Source: Gamarada debralockiae
Lineage: Eukaryota > Ascomycota > Leotiomycetes > Helotiales > Hyphodiscaceae
Direction of reading: 5' to 3'
Length of the DNA stretch: 41,392 nucleotides
Assembly: GCA_002803225.1 (NCBI GenBank)
Contig: NXFV01000992.1
Coordinates: 1 to 41,392, forward strand
Below are positions 21,746 to 33,760 of this stretch, piece after piece (the stretch's first letter is position 1; every line of letters begins with the position of its first letter). Both the position numbers and the translations under genes were made by a program. The notes below the pieces were generated by a model. The model searched no databases and was not told where the DNA came from. It saw only the letters and a program-made list of their open reading frames with translations.

Positions 21746-24700
21746 CTAGAATTCTATAAACGAACTTTTCCCAATCTTCGCGAGCTTGACTTTCTCCGGG
21801 ATAGAGATTTCGCGCCAAGCACTGCTGCTGCCACGATTGCTCTGCTCTCCCTCCGTCTTGGTCCAACTTGCATTACTCGATATCGGTGCGCTGGTTATCC
21901 CCCCAGCCTTGGCTTTCTCCTGCACAGAAGCCTCATACCATAGTCTTTTGTTCCTGTCGGCCACTTCAGCGGTCTCACTGGTATTGCTCGACATCGATTT
22001 GCCGACTCTGGTATGGTAGTTGCTACTCCGATGTTTGCCAATCCAAAGCATCTGTTCGTGTTCCCGAAGATAGCGTTCGCTAGAGAAGCTATTCAGCACA
22101 TTTGTGCGGCCCATCATACCCAGACGGCGACGTTGTTCGGTCTTCTCGTACATCCTCTTCGTGATCTGCTCTACCTCTTCTCGAGTTGGCTGGGTTGACA
22201 ATTTGGGGCGGTATCCATCCTCATCTTCGGCGAACTCGCTCCATTCGTCGAGTAAGGCGAGGATATTGATTTGCGCCTTAGCAAGGGAGAACGCGTCGTT
22301 GGGAGGTACCACTGCACTGAAGCGTTTTGAGGTTATAGGGTCGGTCACAACCCGAAAGGATGCGCCGACATCTGTACAGACGACTGGTACTCCTGTGAGA
22401 GCGGCCTCTCCCATAGCCAATGGTAAGCCTTCAGATACGGAAGAGTTCAGGAAAATCCACTGGAACATGTTGGTCAGTGTCAGACATTATATCACAGCAG
22501 GTAAAGTGCTCAGATACTCACAGCATCTTCAAGGGCTTTCGATGGGCTACCAAGACCCTTTAGGCAGACGTTATCACGAAGTGACTTCGATGCGATAATC
22601 TCTTGACACTCTACGGAGTAAGTAGGAGCCTTTTCCATGTCTCCGTAGATATCAAGACGGTAATCGCTGAAGCCCCAGTCGTTGACGATGATGTCGGCAG
22701 CCAGAATTGCGTTCTTAATGTCTTTCACAAATCTACTCGAAAAGTTAGGTCAGCTAGCTCTCCAGTCTTCGACGGTGGTGTTGTTTTATTGTAGCAAGTG
22801 TGCTTGAGGATGCACATACCGTACATGAGAGAGCATAACCACTGTTGGCAGCTTTGACTTGATGGTTTCAATGGGCTTAAATCTTTCCATATCAGTAATT
22901 CCATTAACCACTGGATCGATCTTTCGAGCGAAGGTACGACGATGCTCGAAATCGCCTTGGCCGGATCCTAGTTCAACCTCCCACCCAGGATTGAAGAAAT
23001 CCGCGCAAGGGAGCACAACGTCCGCATGATGCAAGATAACAACGGAGGCCACACGTGAGAGGGACATTAGAGCTGTGCAGACAAAAGGAGTGTCGAAAGA
23101 CATGGCGGAGGACAAGAACACAGTGACTTCTCTCCAGCTAATGCAATGGTCCCAGACGTGGAGAGTACAGTTCCGTTTCATTTTGCAGACGACACCATAT
23201 GAGGCACCAGCAAAGTGATGGGACGCCTGGAAGACATCGGGGATATCTTCCGGCACAGGAATAGACAATATGAATAAATCTGAAGAGATCGCGCAGGGTC
23301 AGCATATCAAGGCAGCCGAAATCAGTTCGGAAAGAAGATTGCTTACAGCGATGCCACATATCCAACGCTTGATCGAGATGTGATATTGTCGGGCGTTCCG
23401 CATCCAACCACTCTGATACAGGCGTTGCATTTTCCATATCTTCGGTCAGCCATAGCTCTCGCCATTTTTCCTTGACGATGTCGCTCATCCAGACATCACT
23501 CCAGTGGCGAGATGACTCAAAATACGTGTTCAAGTCTACTATGGCTTTCGTAGCTTCTTCAATGTGGTGTCGTTCGAAGTGAATTGCTCGTGAGCACCGG
23601 ACCAAAGTGGTAAGAATGGGAATGAACCTTTTCTTAATATCCGCATTTCTCGTATCATGCAATCTTTTCTGGACCGCAGAATCCAGACAGTCTTGGAAAA
23701 TCCCATGAGTAGGCGTGAGATAGTCCAGGCCCCACAGAGGTAAAACCGTGAGAGATTGCACGTTCTTTTCGATCTGGAATCTGGGTACTCCAAAGTCGTT
23801 AGCCGATTCAGCGAGAATGTGCCATCGAATGGTATCGAGGTTATTGACCATGTCTCTGCGGCAGGCGGAGACGCCTCCAGATTCGTTAGGCCAAGTCCCG
23901 GTATCCATGGCGAGGACGTGGAGTGTGCTGTCGCTGTCTTGTAGTTGGGTTGAGAGAGTTCTTGTGTTGATCCTAGTATCGCCACCCTGCCCAAAGCTAT
24001 ATAAATCACTGATCTTAAACGCGAGCGGTGTCCACGAGCTGATCTCTGGTTCAATGTCGATACTTGCCATGATAGTGTCGGATTCCGAGTTCAGGTAATC
24101 CTGCGCAGCTTTGAGCAGGCCAAAGTCCCGGGCATTCCAGTAAGGTCTCAGGACCCGTTCTGATCTTAATGCGACACCGTCGAGCCATCTTGCAGTGACG
24201 GCGTCAAGCTCTTTTCCGTTTTTCCACGTTTTCCAGAGGTGGGTTCTGGCATGAGCCGTGGAGATGGGATACCACCGGGAATTGAGACCCAGCATGCGCG
24301 ACAAAAAGCTAGTGCCCAGTGTTCTGAACGAGAAGAGCGGGTTGTCATTTACGAAGTTGCAGTTCTTCGGCTTTTGGAGAATTCCGAGCCAGTCGTATTG
24401 TATCATTGGAGGAGTTGGTACTATTTCGCCATTGAGGATTGTCGAAATGACCGGATGAAACTTGTGATCATAGTGCCACTTGCTCGTGTAAATTATCGAG
24501 TCTTGTATGAATTTAGCTTGCATCACCTTGGAGTGAGGAATCCATCTGTCCAATTTGTCTGGATAACTTGAATGAGGCACACACCAGAACACTTCGACTC
24601 GGATGAACGGAAGGACGTACTCGGCTCTGAGTAGTTCGTCCCCGAATCTTGCATTTTTCCGGTACCAGAATTTGTACTCGATAGGATTGTCGTCTTTGAT

Positions 24701-27700
24701 GCCTGATCCAGATGTAATATAGCCCGCCTGATTATATTGGATGACCTGACCGTTGAGATTCCCTTTGATACATCGACGTCGCATTGGCATCTTTGAATTG
24801 AGTTTTCGGTGTAGCTTCCGGCCATGCAGGGCTGAGTTTCCATCAAAATACTCGTACTCAAACAAGTTGACGAGTGACTGATGAGCATACTCCTCCCTCC
24901 GGCTGAGAAATAACTTGTCCGTATAAGCGTTAACGGACATGAGCTCTTGGCGTCCTGGCTCGTGGACGTGATGCCCGGAATATTGAGCAACTTGAGAGCT
25001 ACCGTCCGATTGAGTTGTGACGAAGCAGGTAGAGGGGCCACTAAGACTTTCGATGACAATCCGGTTCTTTTCTATCACCGTCCTTATGCCTTTCATATCG
25101 CTATAAAGTTTTGAGACGCTTTCACGACCATACAACTACGAACAAGGCTTATTAGCATCTATCAACCTTTTGGCCAGAGAGAAGGTGAGGTGTACCAGAA
25201 GAGTGGGAAGGATGAATTGCTGTAGTGTTTTGCAGTACATCCAGACCCCATTGAGACAGAAATTGACGGGCCAACAAAGGAACCAAGGAGTCCCTGACAT
25301 AAAGTAGTCCAATTCCCTTTGGAATTCGGGTTCAGCAACAAGGGAAACAACAAAGAATTTTAAGATGATTTGAAGTGTATGGTGGGTTTTATAGATTGGC
25401 CTTTTGAGTAGGTCAATGAACTTTTTGCCTGAATCCTCAGTGCTGGGCGAAAGGAGGCCAGCAAAGTATATCTCGTGGCTTGAATCAGGGTGTTGGGGTT
25501 GATATCGATGGGTGCCTTCCGCTTCCAGTGCTGTCGCAAAGGCCATGATAAGGTCTGTCAAAGAGGCGCCAAGGTTGCATCGGGCAACAAACACTTCAAC
25601 GCTCAGAGAATTGGCTTGGCAGAATCTTGAGCGGATCCAGTTCAATTGATCGTCGGATATGGTGCAGAGCTCTCCGCAACACCGTTTGAGGAGCAAAGAC
25701 CTGATAGCCCTTGGGAGGTTATCCCAATCCTTGTCGCAGTCCAAACCGAACATGAGATAGCGAAGCAGCGTCTCATCTCCACTTTTGATGACTCTGGCTC
25801 GTTCAGTGGCTGAAGTTTCGAGCTGTCGCTTGACACCTTCTGGGATTGACAGACCCTCCTTGCCACGGTCGCTCACAGCCAGTAGTTCTGTCAACGACGA
25901 ATGATCATACGAGAGACCCAGTCTGGATTCGGCAGTAGTCTTGATCACGGCCTCTGCAATACTAAAAGAGAAACCCACGTGTTAAGAGATGATGACCTCC
26001 GGGGAAAGAGTTCACTTACACTTTACAATTCCGGTGAACGTCCATAACCCATTCACCTCCTACAATATCAAGTCCGATGAAAATGAAGATATGCAACTGA
26101 TCGCCCGTAATCCGACTGATGGCTCGCATGTTGTGTTCTTGTTGGATAGGAAGGCGTGCTGGAACAAGGTCAATAACAGTATCTCCCCTTTTCCAGGTCT
26201 CTGCTATCCTATGGATCAAGAGCTCTGCGGATGGAAAAGCAGCCTGCACAATCTTTGACCTATACAGCTTGCCTTGGGGCATCAAGATATTCATCACCTC
26301 AACTCCGGGATAAGTCATCGGGTCCAGTCTGTAGCGTAAGTCGTCCGGCAGCGCGCAGATAGATTCGTATTTCTCCGATAAAGTTGTCTGCGACAATTGA
26401 GAATGAGGCCCGAGGGTGCTGCAGCAGTGAAAGGTCGGGGCCGTGTTGACGCAATTTTCGTCTTTGAAGCTTGGCAAACCCAGTTTTGAGCTCCACAAGG
26501 ACAGGAAGGCGGCCGTCCAAGTCGCAGTGCCTAAAGCGATGACATTATTGAACTCAAATCGAGGCAGGAAATGATGCATAAGTAGGCCCGTCAGTAAACC
26601 AAGTATCACAGCTATAACAAGGTCTTTTAATACGAGTGGGCCGGCGAATATCCTGTTGTACTGGTGCCAGAGAAGTCCGGTATAAGCAGCGACGTAGGAG
26701 AGGTACATGACAGTCGCGTCTATGGAGTTTTCGAACGACCACATGAGCACTGCCATAATAGAGAGACCCCAGAGATGCAGGCAGAAGAACTTCACCAGAT
26801 TCTTCAAGTAGAGTTCTCGTTTCGCCCTAGCATCAGCAACAGTGGCCTGTCGAAGGAAATGTAACGAAGTAATAGGCTGAGAGATAGTTTTATTCGCAAG
26901 TTGCCACAGAGGTTGCGATACACCATCGAGACAAACCGCACCTATAAGGTAATAAGCTAATCCGAAGCCCACTGAAAGACGATATGTCTCGTTGCTCGCA
27001 TCGGAGAGACCAACGACTGAAGCGCCAGTCGCGAGCGCTACCCATTTATCCAGCAGAGCAAGGACAAAGTAGAGTGTACCACACCATACCTCGTCGCCTG
27101 TATAACGCCAATGGAGAAACGCGTTATGCAGCTTGAGACCCTTCTGCATGTCCTTTAGAGTCTCAACGGCGGCTTTGCATTGGAGATTCCACGTCGGGCT
27201 ATACGGTAAGGGCATCTTCGTTCTTGAGTATTTGCAATACCAATCCATTAGGAACATCGTTGCTGAGTAGCCATCTGCCAGCCGCAAGACTAACTCGTCG
27301 GCCGTAGGCTTACTCCAGGGTCGTCGGTTCCGCTCCTTCAGAACGTCGGCCTGGAGAGCCATTCGAGGGAGTGGTGTTGCTGCAAGATCTGTTCTGCCCA
27401 ATAAGTCTTCAGGGGCCATGTCACTTGGTGCTTTTTGGGTGTACCAATGTACAACGTCATGGTCTGTAACACAAGGTACTTTGAGATACCAATTGCTCCA
27501 TTGAGAGATAATGCTTCGGGCTCCGAGTAGGAGAGAAAACAAGAAACCGGCCATGATGCAAAGGTAAATCAGGATGTCGTGATGAATCCATAATGATAAA
27601 ATGGGCGAGATAAGGAGGATCGGCATGCGTATCATAATGACCACTCTTCCCTGTAAGATTGCCGAGTTAGCCCTGATACTTTCACCTCCACCCAACATTA

Positions 27701-30700
27701 TTAGAAAGATGCGATAAAACACAAATGATTGAGGAGTTTCACTCACCGATTGAAACATGAATCCTGGATACTGGTATATGGCGAGTATCGCGAGCACCGT
27801 AAGATACGTGCTGAGAATAAAGAAATAGAGGAAGAACACAACTCCAGCATAAAATCCCTTGACAATGCCTATGGCTATTAACGCCAGTATGCCCACCGTA
27901 AGAGAGATCGCAAGTCCGGCAATGAAGCGGGACAGCACAAACATGTTCATTGCAGGAAATGCCATGGAGTGGAGATAATAAGTACCCCCGGAGCTTATCC
28001 AGGTACCAATTGCACCGCACATGAGAAGAGCTATCATGAGAGCTGTTGTGGCCATCGTCTTCTCAGTTTCAGCCATATATGCAGTGACATAGAGACCTCG
28101 TCCAATGGTCGAAAGTAGCAAGATGTCAACAAGGGCCGGTAGGGCAAAGATGCCTAGGAAGGTGATTTGGTAGTACGTCGGTGCTTTTTGTGGTCCAGCG
28201 TCTGGATCCAAGTCAACCTGCGCGGACGCATACGCCGTGGGAAGCTCAGTGGAAGCGTCATCTCGCTGCGGTGGTTGGTTCACTTTATAGTAAGAACGGA
28301 TTTTTGCGGAAAGGATGTTTCCCAAGACATTGGGAGTCATGTCAAAAAAGTTCTCACACCGCGAGCCCAAAGCGAACATTTCTGCGAAGCAGGCTGCTTG
28401 GTCTGAATGAGAGTTTGGAAGAGGGTTGCGGTCCATGATTTCCATGTAGACCTCATCGAGTGCTAGTTTGCGGAATGCGCAAAAGACTGACAAAGCGAAG
28501 AGGTCAGCGCTAGCATCGATATGATTCTTTTGCAAAGCAGTCTGAAGAACAACCTCGAGCTGAGAAAGAACCTGCATCTGCCTATCCATGAGGACGTCCG
28601 ATATACGAGTATCAATTTCTCTGAACAGAGAGATGGCTTCAGAAGGATCCGGGTGCTGACAACCTCGCTCTCGATACCAAGCCAGGCGGGAGTTTACTAG
28701 GTCCGTTGCAGAAATCTCACCACTGATGTACGCAGTCGAGTTCAAGGCCTTGAGCTGGGCGAGCGAGGGAACCTCTATGAGTTGGTGCTCACAGCAAGAT
28801 CGTATGTTTGCCAAGAATTCAGTGTCCTCATCGCAGGTAGACCGTGCCAAGTGTTGTAGAAACAGAATTGTCTCGGCCGGAGAAAGTAGTTCGATATCAT
28901 GAACTAGTCGTGGCGCCAATCTCCAAGTTTCTTCAGTCACACAGCCAGTTTGCTCAGAGAGAACCATCTCAGCCATGAAGCATTGAGCCCGAGTAAAACC
29001 CATGCTAGACATGAATGTGTGTAGAATCGTGCTGGTGAGATCCTTCGTCTTTTCTGAGATGTAGATATCCAAGATGCCAGAAGTAGGATCGACATCGTGA
29101 AGACCCCAAAATTTGGCGTCAATAGTAGTGCGAAATCCTGAGTCCAACCCTAAGTGAATTCTGAGACGGTCATTCTCATCACCATTGGTGGTAGAGATAA
29201 GATCAACCAACTCCTTAATGGCGCTGGTTTCATCCGGACAGCAAGTCTCAAGACTGAGTGCCTGGTATAGGGCGTCTAGTTGAAGACCAATCTGACGAAG
29301 CTCTTCCGAAGTGATACATTTCAGCAGTCCGAGGTCTCGAAGGTGGCGCTGTGCTTGAATTAGGTCTTCAAAGTCTTCCCTTGAACAATCGAGACCGAGT
29401 TGAAAGCACCCCAGCCCTGTATAGTCGTGGGCCCATGGGGAATACGAGAACGGGTTTGTTTGCGCCCGATGGATTTGCGTCGGCCATTCAAATCCATCGA
29501 TGGTAGTGGCGGAATTTGCAGCTCCATTTTGGTGGCTAATTGGCACCAGAGACAGTCGAGCTGATAGATTGGGAATGAATGACTGCAGAGAATCATATAT
29601 AGTGTGGTCGCCGCATTGTTCTTGGCAGATCTATAATCAGGTTGTTAATTGCTGACAAACTGAACTCTCTAGCCGAAGACCTCACCTTGCCATTCTCTCG
29701 CCACAAATCATGCGCCTTCATAACCCCATCTCCCTTTAGCCACATCATCGCTCCGAGGGGTTCTCCAGCCACAACATTTGTTATTGCACCCTCTGCATCG
29801 GTTAAAGCGGCTTTCGGTCCAATCCAAGTGATTACAGAGTTAAACTTGCACCAAGTAAAGCTCCGCTTGAGGACAGAGTGCTTCAGCTCAACATTATCGT
29901 CAATCGTCTCCCACATCATGACGGTAGAGCCACTCATACATGTCTGCACCTTCAGTGCCCGCAGAGCCCGTCGCATCTCAAGCATCTGGAAATAATCTCG
30001 TTGTTCTCCATTTGCCAAAATTGATCCATTACGACAAACGATCCCTCTCAAGAGAGATAAGTTGACTTCGCGGCATTGAGCTTCGGTGAGGAAAATCGGG
30101 GGAGCGATCTCTAGGTACACGTCGAGGCCTAGGCCATTGATGTATTCGATGAGTTTGTTGAAGACGACTGGTGGGAAGTGTGACGACCAGTTAGCCAGAA
30201 GCGCGCCCGTGAAAAGTGACTGGTGGTCCTGTGGACGCTGGAAATATGTCACAAGCGTCTGGGCGACTATGTCTAAGGATCGGATCAACTTGGCACTGCT
30301 AGAGCTGCATTCGGATTGCACGATCACCCCGATATCCAACCGCCCGAGTATGTGTTTAGAGGTGGATTGAGACGATAGTGCGTCCAAGACTCCTGGTTGG
30401 AGAGGGTCCAGGACAATGATGTCCCATCGTGACAAAAGACGCTCCTGATCTGGGGTTGATGGGTTGTTGAAGCTCCCCAGAAAGACACCAAACGACTTTG
30501 GTTCTCTTGTATTCTTCCTTCGAAGAGAAGGTTGTCGTATTTTGCTCTTAAGATCATCGAGGTAACTTGCGACAGCTGCTGGTACCTTTGAAATCTGCCG
30601 ACTTGCCTTCAACAAACAAAAAACAACGTCAGCATGATATGCAGGCAATGAATCATCCGGATGGGGTATACAAGACGTACGTGTCGGATTTTTTTGATTT

Positions 30701-31302
30701 TCTTGTATATCAGAACCAACACAAAGACCAAACCTAAGACAACAGACGCCAGCAATATACCACTGAGTATCTTATCATCCTCATATGTTAGTTGATATCT
30801 CTGACTCGGGAGCAGCGCAAACCTGGTCAACGCACCAAGTCCCACCAGTTCTTCACCATGGAATCCCACCCCACGGCTTTCAAGCCCAGATATTCCAGCA
30901 TGGCAAGTCGAAGGAAATGCTATCGAAGGAAATGCTATCACGAAACGAACGACTGAGCAGGAAGAAACTCGAAATTGAAGAGAATGAAGTTCAACGACGC
31001 ATCATAGACATGCCAACGAGTGTGTTGCTATATTAAGTGGCCTCACCGACCAAGTCAATGGTAAAGTCAACTCCATATTCTCCAGGTACAGTGGGTACCT
31101 GCCGTCTATTGATCAGTGGAAACGGAGAGGCACACGTTTCAAGCCACCACACTCGGGCTAGCACAGGAGGGGGAAAATACACACAGGCTAGCCGTGGGCC
31201 TAGAGCCGCCTGCGCTGGCAGAGGTTTATATTGTCTCATGTCAGGGTCCTGAGTGTCATGGCTCAATAGTGGTGGAAAGTTTGGGCTGAGAAAGCTCCTC
31301 AT
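21746..31302 (-). CDS. gtb3: Gtb3-like giant membrane glycosyltransferase (galactosaminogalactan synthase)
   Basis: Ten exons join in frame to about 2,961 aa: 31302-31047, 30934-30681, 30606-29686, 29630-27747, 27650-26020, 25961-25196, 25135-23347, 23279-22820, 22732-22522, 22459-21746. Parts in order: an N-terminal region; one transmembrane helix (about 142-163, SGILLASVVLGLVFVLVLIY); a roughly 300-residue domain (about 171-477) with TIM-barrel-like strands (RWDIIVLDPLQPGV, GLDVYLEIAPP); a helical region; many membrane helices (from about 965 to about 1,560); a large region with loop-rich beta features; and a C-terminal GT4/PelF-like catalytic domain. That last domain shows WDHCISWRE, PVVNGITDMERFKP and NSSVSEGLPLAMGEA, the EX7E motif of GT-B retaining enzymes (about E2734 and E2742). 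In Aspergillus, Gtb3 is the membrane glycosyltransferase proposed to polymerise and export GAG. Divergent neighbour sph3, with uge3 and agd3 beyond, supports the assignment. The stop at 25136 lies inside a 60-nt intron. Confidence 0.87.
27651..27746 (-). other. In-frame intron inside gtb3 (stop-free, 96 nt)
   Basis: GTGAGT donor at 27746, GCTAAC branch site and TTACAG acceptor ending at 27651. The intron is a multiple of three with no stop, so retention would insert 32 residues between two membrane helices. The splice signals are strong, and the sequence inside lacks the hydrophobic pattern of its flanks. It is therefore modelled as spliced. Confidence 0.75.
30910..30939 (-). repeat. 15-bp tandem duplication at a gtb3 splice acceptor
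   Basis: Two perfect copies of a 15-bp unit (read on the minus strand GATAGCATTTCCTTC). Each contains a TAG acceptor, so both acceptors are possible and would differ by exactly five codons (AFPSI) without a frameshift. Confidence 0.85.
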
Positions 31303-31881
31303 TGCGTGCTAAGCCCTAGCACCGAATGAGCGGCCAGCTATCAGAGTATCCCATTAGAAATTGCAAGAAAAGATATCCCGATGTGGGATAGCTGCATAAA
31401 AGGAAATAGGGAATGGTATCCGATCTGGATCCTTGATGCGCATGTGGATTCCCTTAGTCCGACATGCACCGTAAAACTCTTCTATTTCACTTTTCTGAGG
31501 CTCTCGGCTATGGACTTACCCCTGTGGCTTAGACCTACCCCTGCTTAGCTTGCATACAACCGCCTACCTCGCTTTTTACGCACGTCCTATTTTACCTGCA
31601 ACTTTCTAATTCTTATACTGAACACCCTTAATTTAAGCTTTGAGTAGCTTAAAATAATAATCTTAAATATATCTTTCAATTGATTAAAGGGATTAAGTCC
31701 ATTATACCTACTCGAGCTGCACTTACCTAGGAAGCAACTATCGCTGTTTCAACGCTAAAAGCCAGCTCTCTTTAGGCCTTAAAATTTAAGGCTAAATATT
31801 CGGTGGTAGACAGTTCATAACACCCTATTAAAATCGCATCTAAAATAAGTTTATATCAATGATCTATAAGAGCTGATAGGA

Positions 31882-32038
31882 TATATATACTATTTCCCCC
31901 TAAATAAACAGTAAATCCTTGCCCATAGAAATCGTCATGCACTGACGATTTCTAGAAGAATCTATCTGCTTGATTGGCTATTAACCCCCTTGTCTGCGCA
32001 GGGAATTACGGTTTATTTAAGGGGGGATAGTATATATA
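31882..32038. mobile_element. MITE with about 37-bp terminal inverted repeats
   Basis: The left end (31882-31918: TATATATACTATTTCCCCC then TAAATAAACAGTAAATCC) matches the reverse complement of the right end (32001-32038) with few mismatches. The interior carries a perfect 11-bp hairpin (AGAAATCGTCA at 31927-31937 against TGACGATTTCT at 31943-31953). It has no coding capacity. The TA-rich ends suggest TA target duplication (Tc1/mariner-like), but the exact duplication is hidden in TATATA. It lies in the gtb3-sph3 promoter. Confidence 0.8.
31927..31953. repeat. Perfect 11-bp inverted repeat (hairpin) inside the MITE
   Basis: AGAAATCGTCA and TGACGATTTCT are separated by five bases, near the middle of the element. 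It would extrude as a stable hairpin and is a typical internal palindrome of foldback elements. Confidence 0.85.
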
Positions 32039-32621
32039 CATCTATAATAAATTAATTTCACTTAATTTTAATTTATATAGAAAGGTTGTAGTTAAGTAAT
32101 AAGTAGGTTAAGTTTATTAAAAAAAAATTTAACGGTCTACCGCGCTGTGAGACCCATCTCGTATCCGATCTGCCCTATTCCTTGTCGCTCGACAGGGGTA
32201 ACTTGGACTATTAATCCACATAGATCCTACCTCTTCTGACGTGGAGAGCTGACTTTTTAACTTTGTTGGATCGCGGCTCGTTTGGGATGCAGGCAAGCCT
32301 TGCCTTGCCCATCTGCATCTGCATGTGAATTATAAATAAATTCGACTCGTCCAGTCATGTCTTCCAAAGCTTTCACGCCATACGGAGGCTGCGTGATTGA
32401 TCCGTTTTCATCAATCCATTCTGCATGGTCTGTAATAGCAAGACCAAAACGACAATCGTTATTCATACTAGCAACATCACTAGTTGGAGTTGGAACATCA
32501 CCATTGCTGAGAGACTTACCACTTCGCTTCTGCATTGTCAGGTAGTTTCCCTGTACAATGTAGCTCTCTTGAATCCACGATCTGACTTTGTGCAAAGTCT
32601 CAATCTCGTACTTTTACAACT

Positions 32622-33760
32622 ATGAATGGCAAATATCCTACAGTTGCCCGGGTGCTTCCCAGGGATACCAAGCGGTTCAGGTGCTTTTCAATCATTTTGG
32701 TTGTCTTCCTCGTCATTCTGGCCATCGTCATTCCACTGGCTGTTATCCTTCCCAGGAGACAAAAATATCCCGAGAGCTTCAAATCCACCGTCCTTGTACC
32801 ATTGTACATTTACCCCGTTTCCGGTGCCTGGGACCCATTGTTCGAGGCGTAAGTTTACTCGCCTTTCCACTATCAATACCCTTTTCTCCGCAACAGAAGG
32901 AGGCTAATTGACTATTTCAGTGTCACTGCTTACCCTAATCTGACCTTTACTGTGATCTTGAATCCGGACAGTGGCCCTGGGTCATCACAATACCCTAGCG
33001 ACGATTTCGTTCCTCAGATTCAGAAGCTGAACACATACTCGAATGTGCAGACAGTAGGGTACGTCCGTACTGGCTTTGCAACACGCAATATCACGTCAGT
33101 TCTTGCAGATGTCTCGATATATTCAGGTTGGGCTACGAATGCGAGTGCGACCACCAACTCGACTGGCCTCGCCGTGCACGGAATATTTTTTGATGAAGTG
33201 CCGAGCAATTACTCAGCCGCGACCGCCGAATATTTGCAAACCATCAACGAAGCAGTAAAGAATGCACCCGGCCTTCTGCCAAACAAAACGGTAAGGAGAT
33301 TTAATTGGCTTCACAATAGTTCGCAAAGTTCTTCGATGAACTACTGCACGGAGGTATCTCCATGCTGTGGCCACTAGCCGGGCAGTTCCCAACCATCACA
33401 AGAGTTCTGGATTCAGACACGCGCTGACTTGATACTCCGCGATAGGTAATCCAAAATCCAGGCACCATCGCCGACGCGGGCCTTGCTGATGCAAACACGG
33501 ACATAACTGTTGTTTTTGAAGGGTCCTATGCAGAATACCAGGATCAGCAAGCAGCTCTCACGTCACTTACACCCGATCGATCACAGTACAGTTATGTGAT
33601 CCACTCGATGCCAACTAGCATGAGCGAAGCCGATTTAAGAAGATTTGCGGATACGTTAAGCGAGCATACCGAGTTCTTTTTCCTGACGGACCTCAGCCAG
33701 AATTATTATGAGAGTTTCGGGTCCGACTGGGAGGGATTCATCGATGCCGTGCCGAGTTGA
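32622..33760 (+). CDS. sph3: Sph3-like GH135 hydrolase (spherulin-4 family)
   Basis: Three exons (32622-32848, 32921-33290, 33446-33760) join in frame to 303 aa. After a short cytoplasmic tail comes one membrane helix (about 22-44, CFSIILVVFLVILAIVIPLA), then a TIM-barrel hydrolase domain starting STVLVPLYIYPVSGAWDPLF. The acidic residues of GH135 are present: Asp-Glu in VHGIFFDEVPS (about D167, E168) and Glu in VVFEGSYAEY (about E224). Sph3 of Aspergillus cleaves GalNAc-containing stretches of galactosaminogalactan and is required for the polymer to be made. It is anchored as a type II membrane protein, as here. Introns are 72 and 155 nt, the latter with a CGCTGAC branch site. The start is the first ATG before the membrane helix. 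It is transcribed away from gtb3. Confidence 0.94.

Larger units (their letters stand above)
31303..32621. promoter_or_regulatory. Divergent promoter region shared by gtb3 and sph3
   Basis: 1.3 kb between two divergent start codons of the same pathway, so shared control is likely. It contains an AT-rich island (about 31.6-32.1 kb) with a MITE at 31882-32038. Frames on either strand here (for example 112 codons minus at 32595-32257) have no recognisable domain, and that one runs into the sph3 leader. No binding site for a named regulator is claimed. Confidence 0.5.

Noticed and set aside
25136..25138. In-frame stop splitting gtb3 into two genes
   Set aside because: A 60-nt intron with donor GTACAC at 25195, a TGCTAAT branch site and a TAG acceptor at 25136 removes the stop and keeps frame. 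The family protein is a single large polypeptide.
32257..32595. 112-codon minus-strand frame just upstream of sph3
   Set aside because: No recognised domain; it lies in the sph3 leader/promoter, opposite to the gene, with no supporting splice or context signal.
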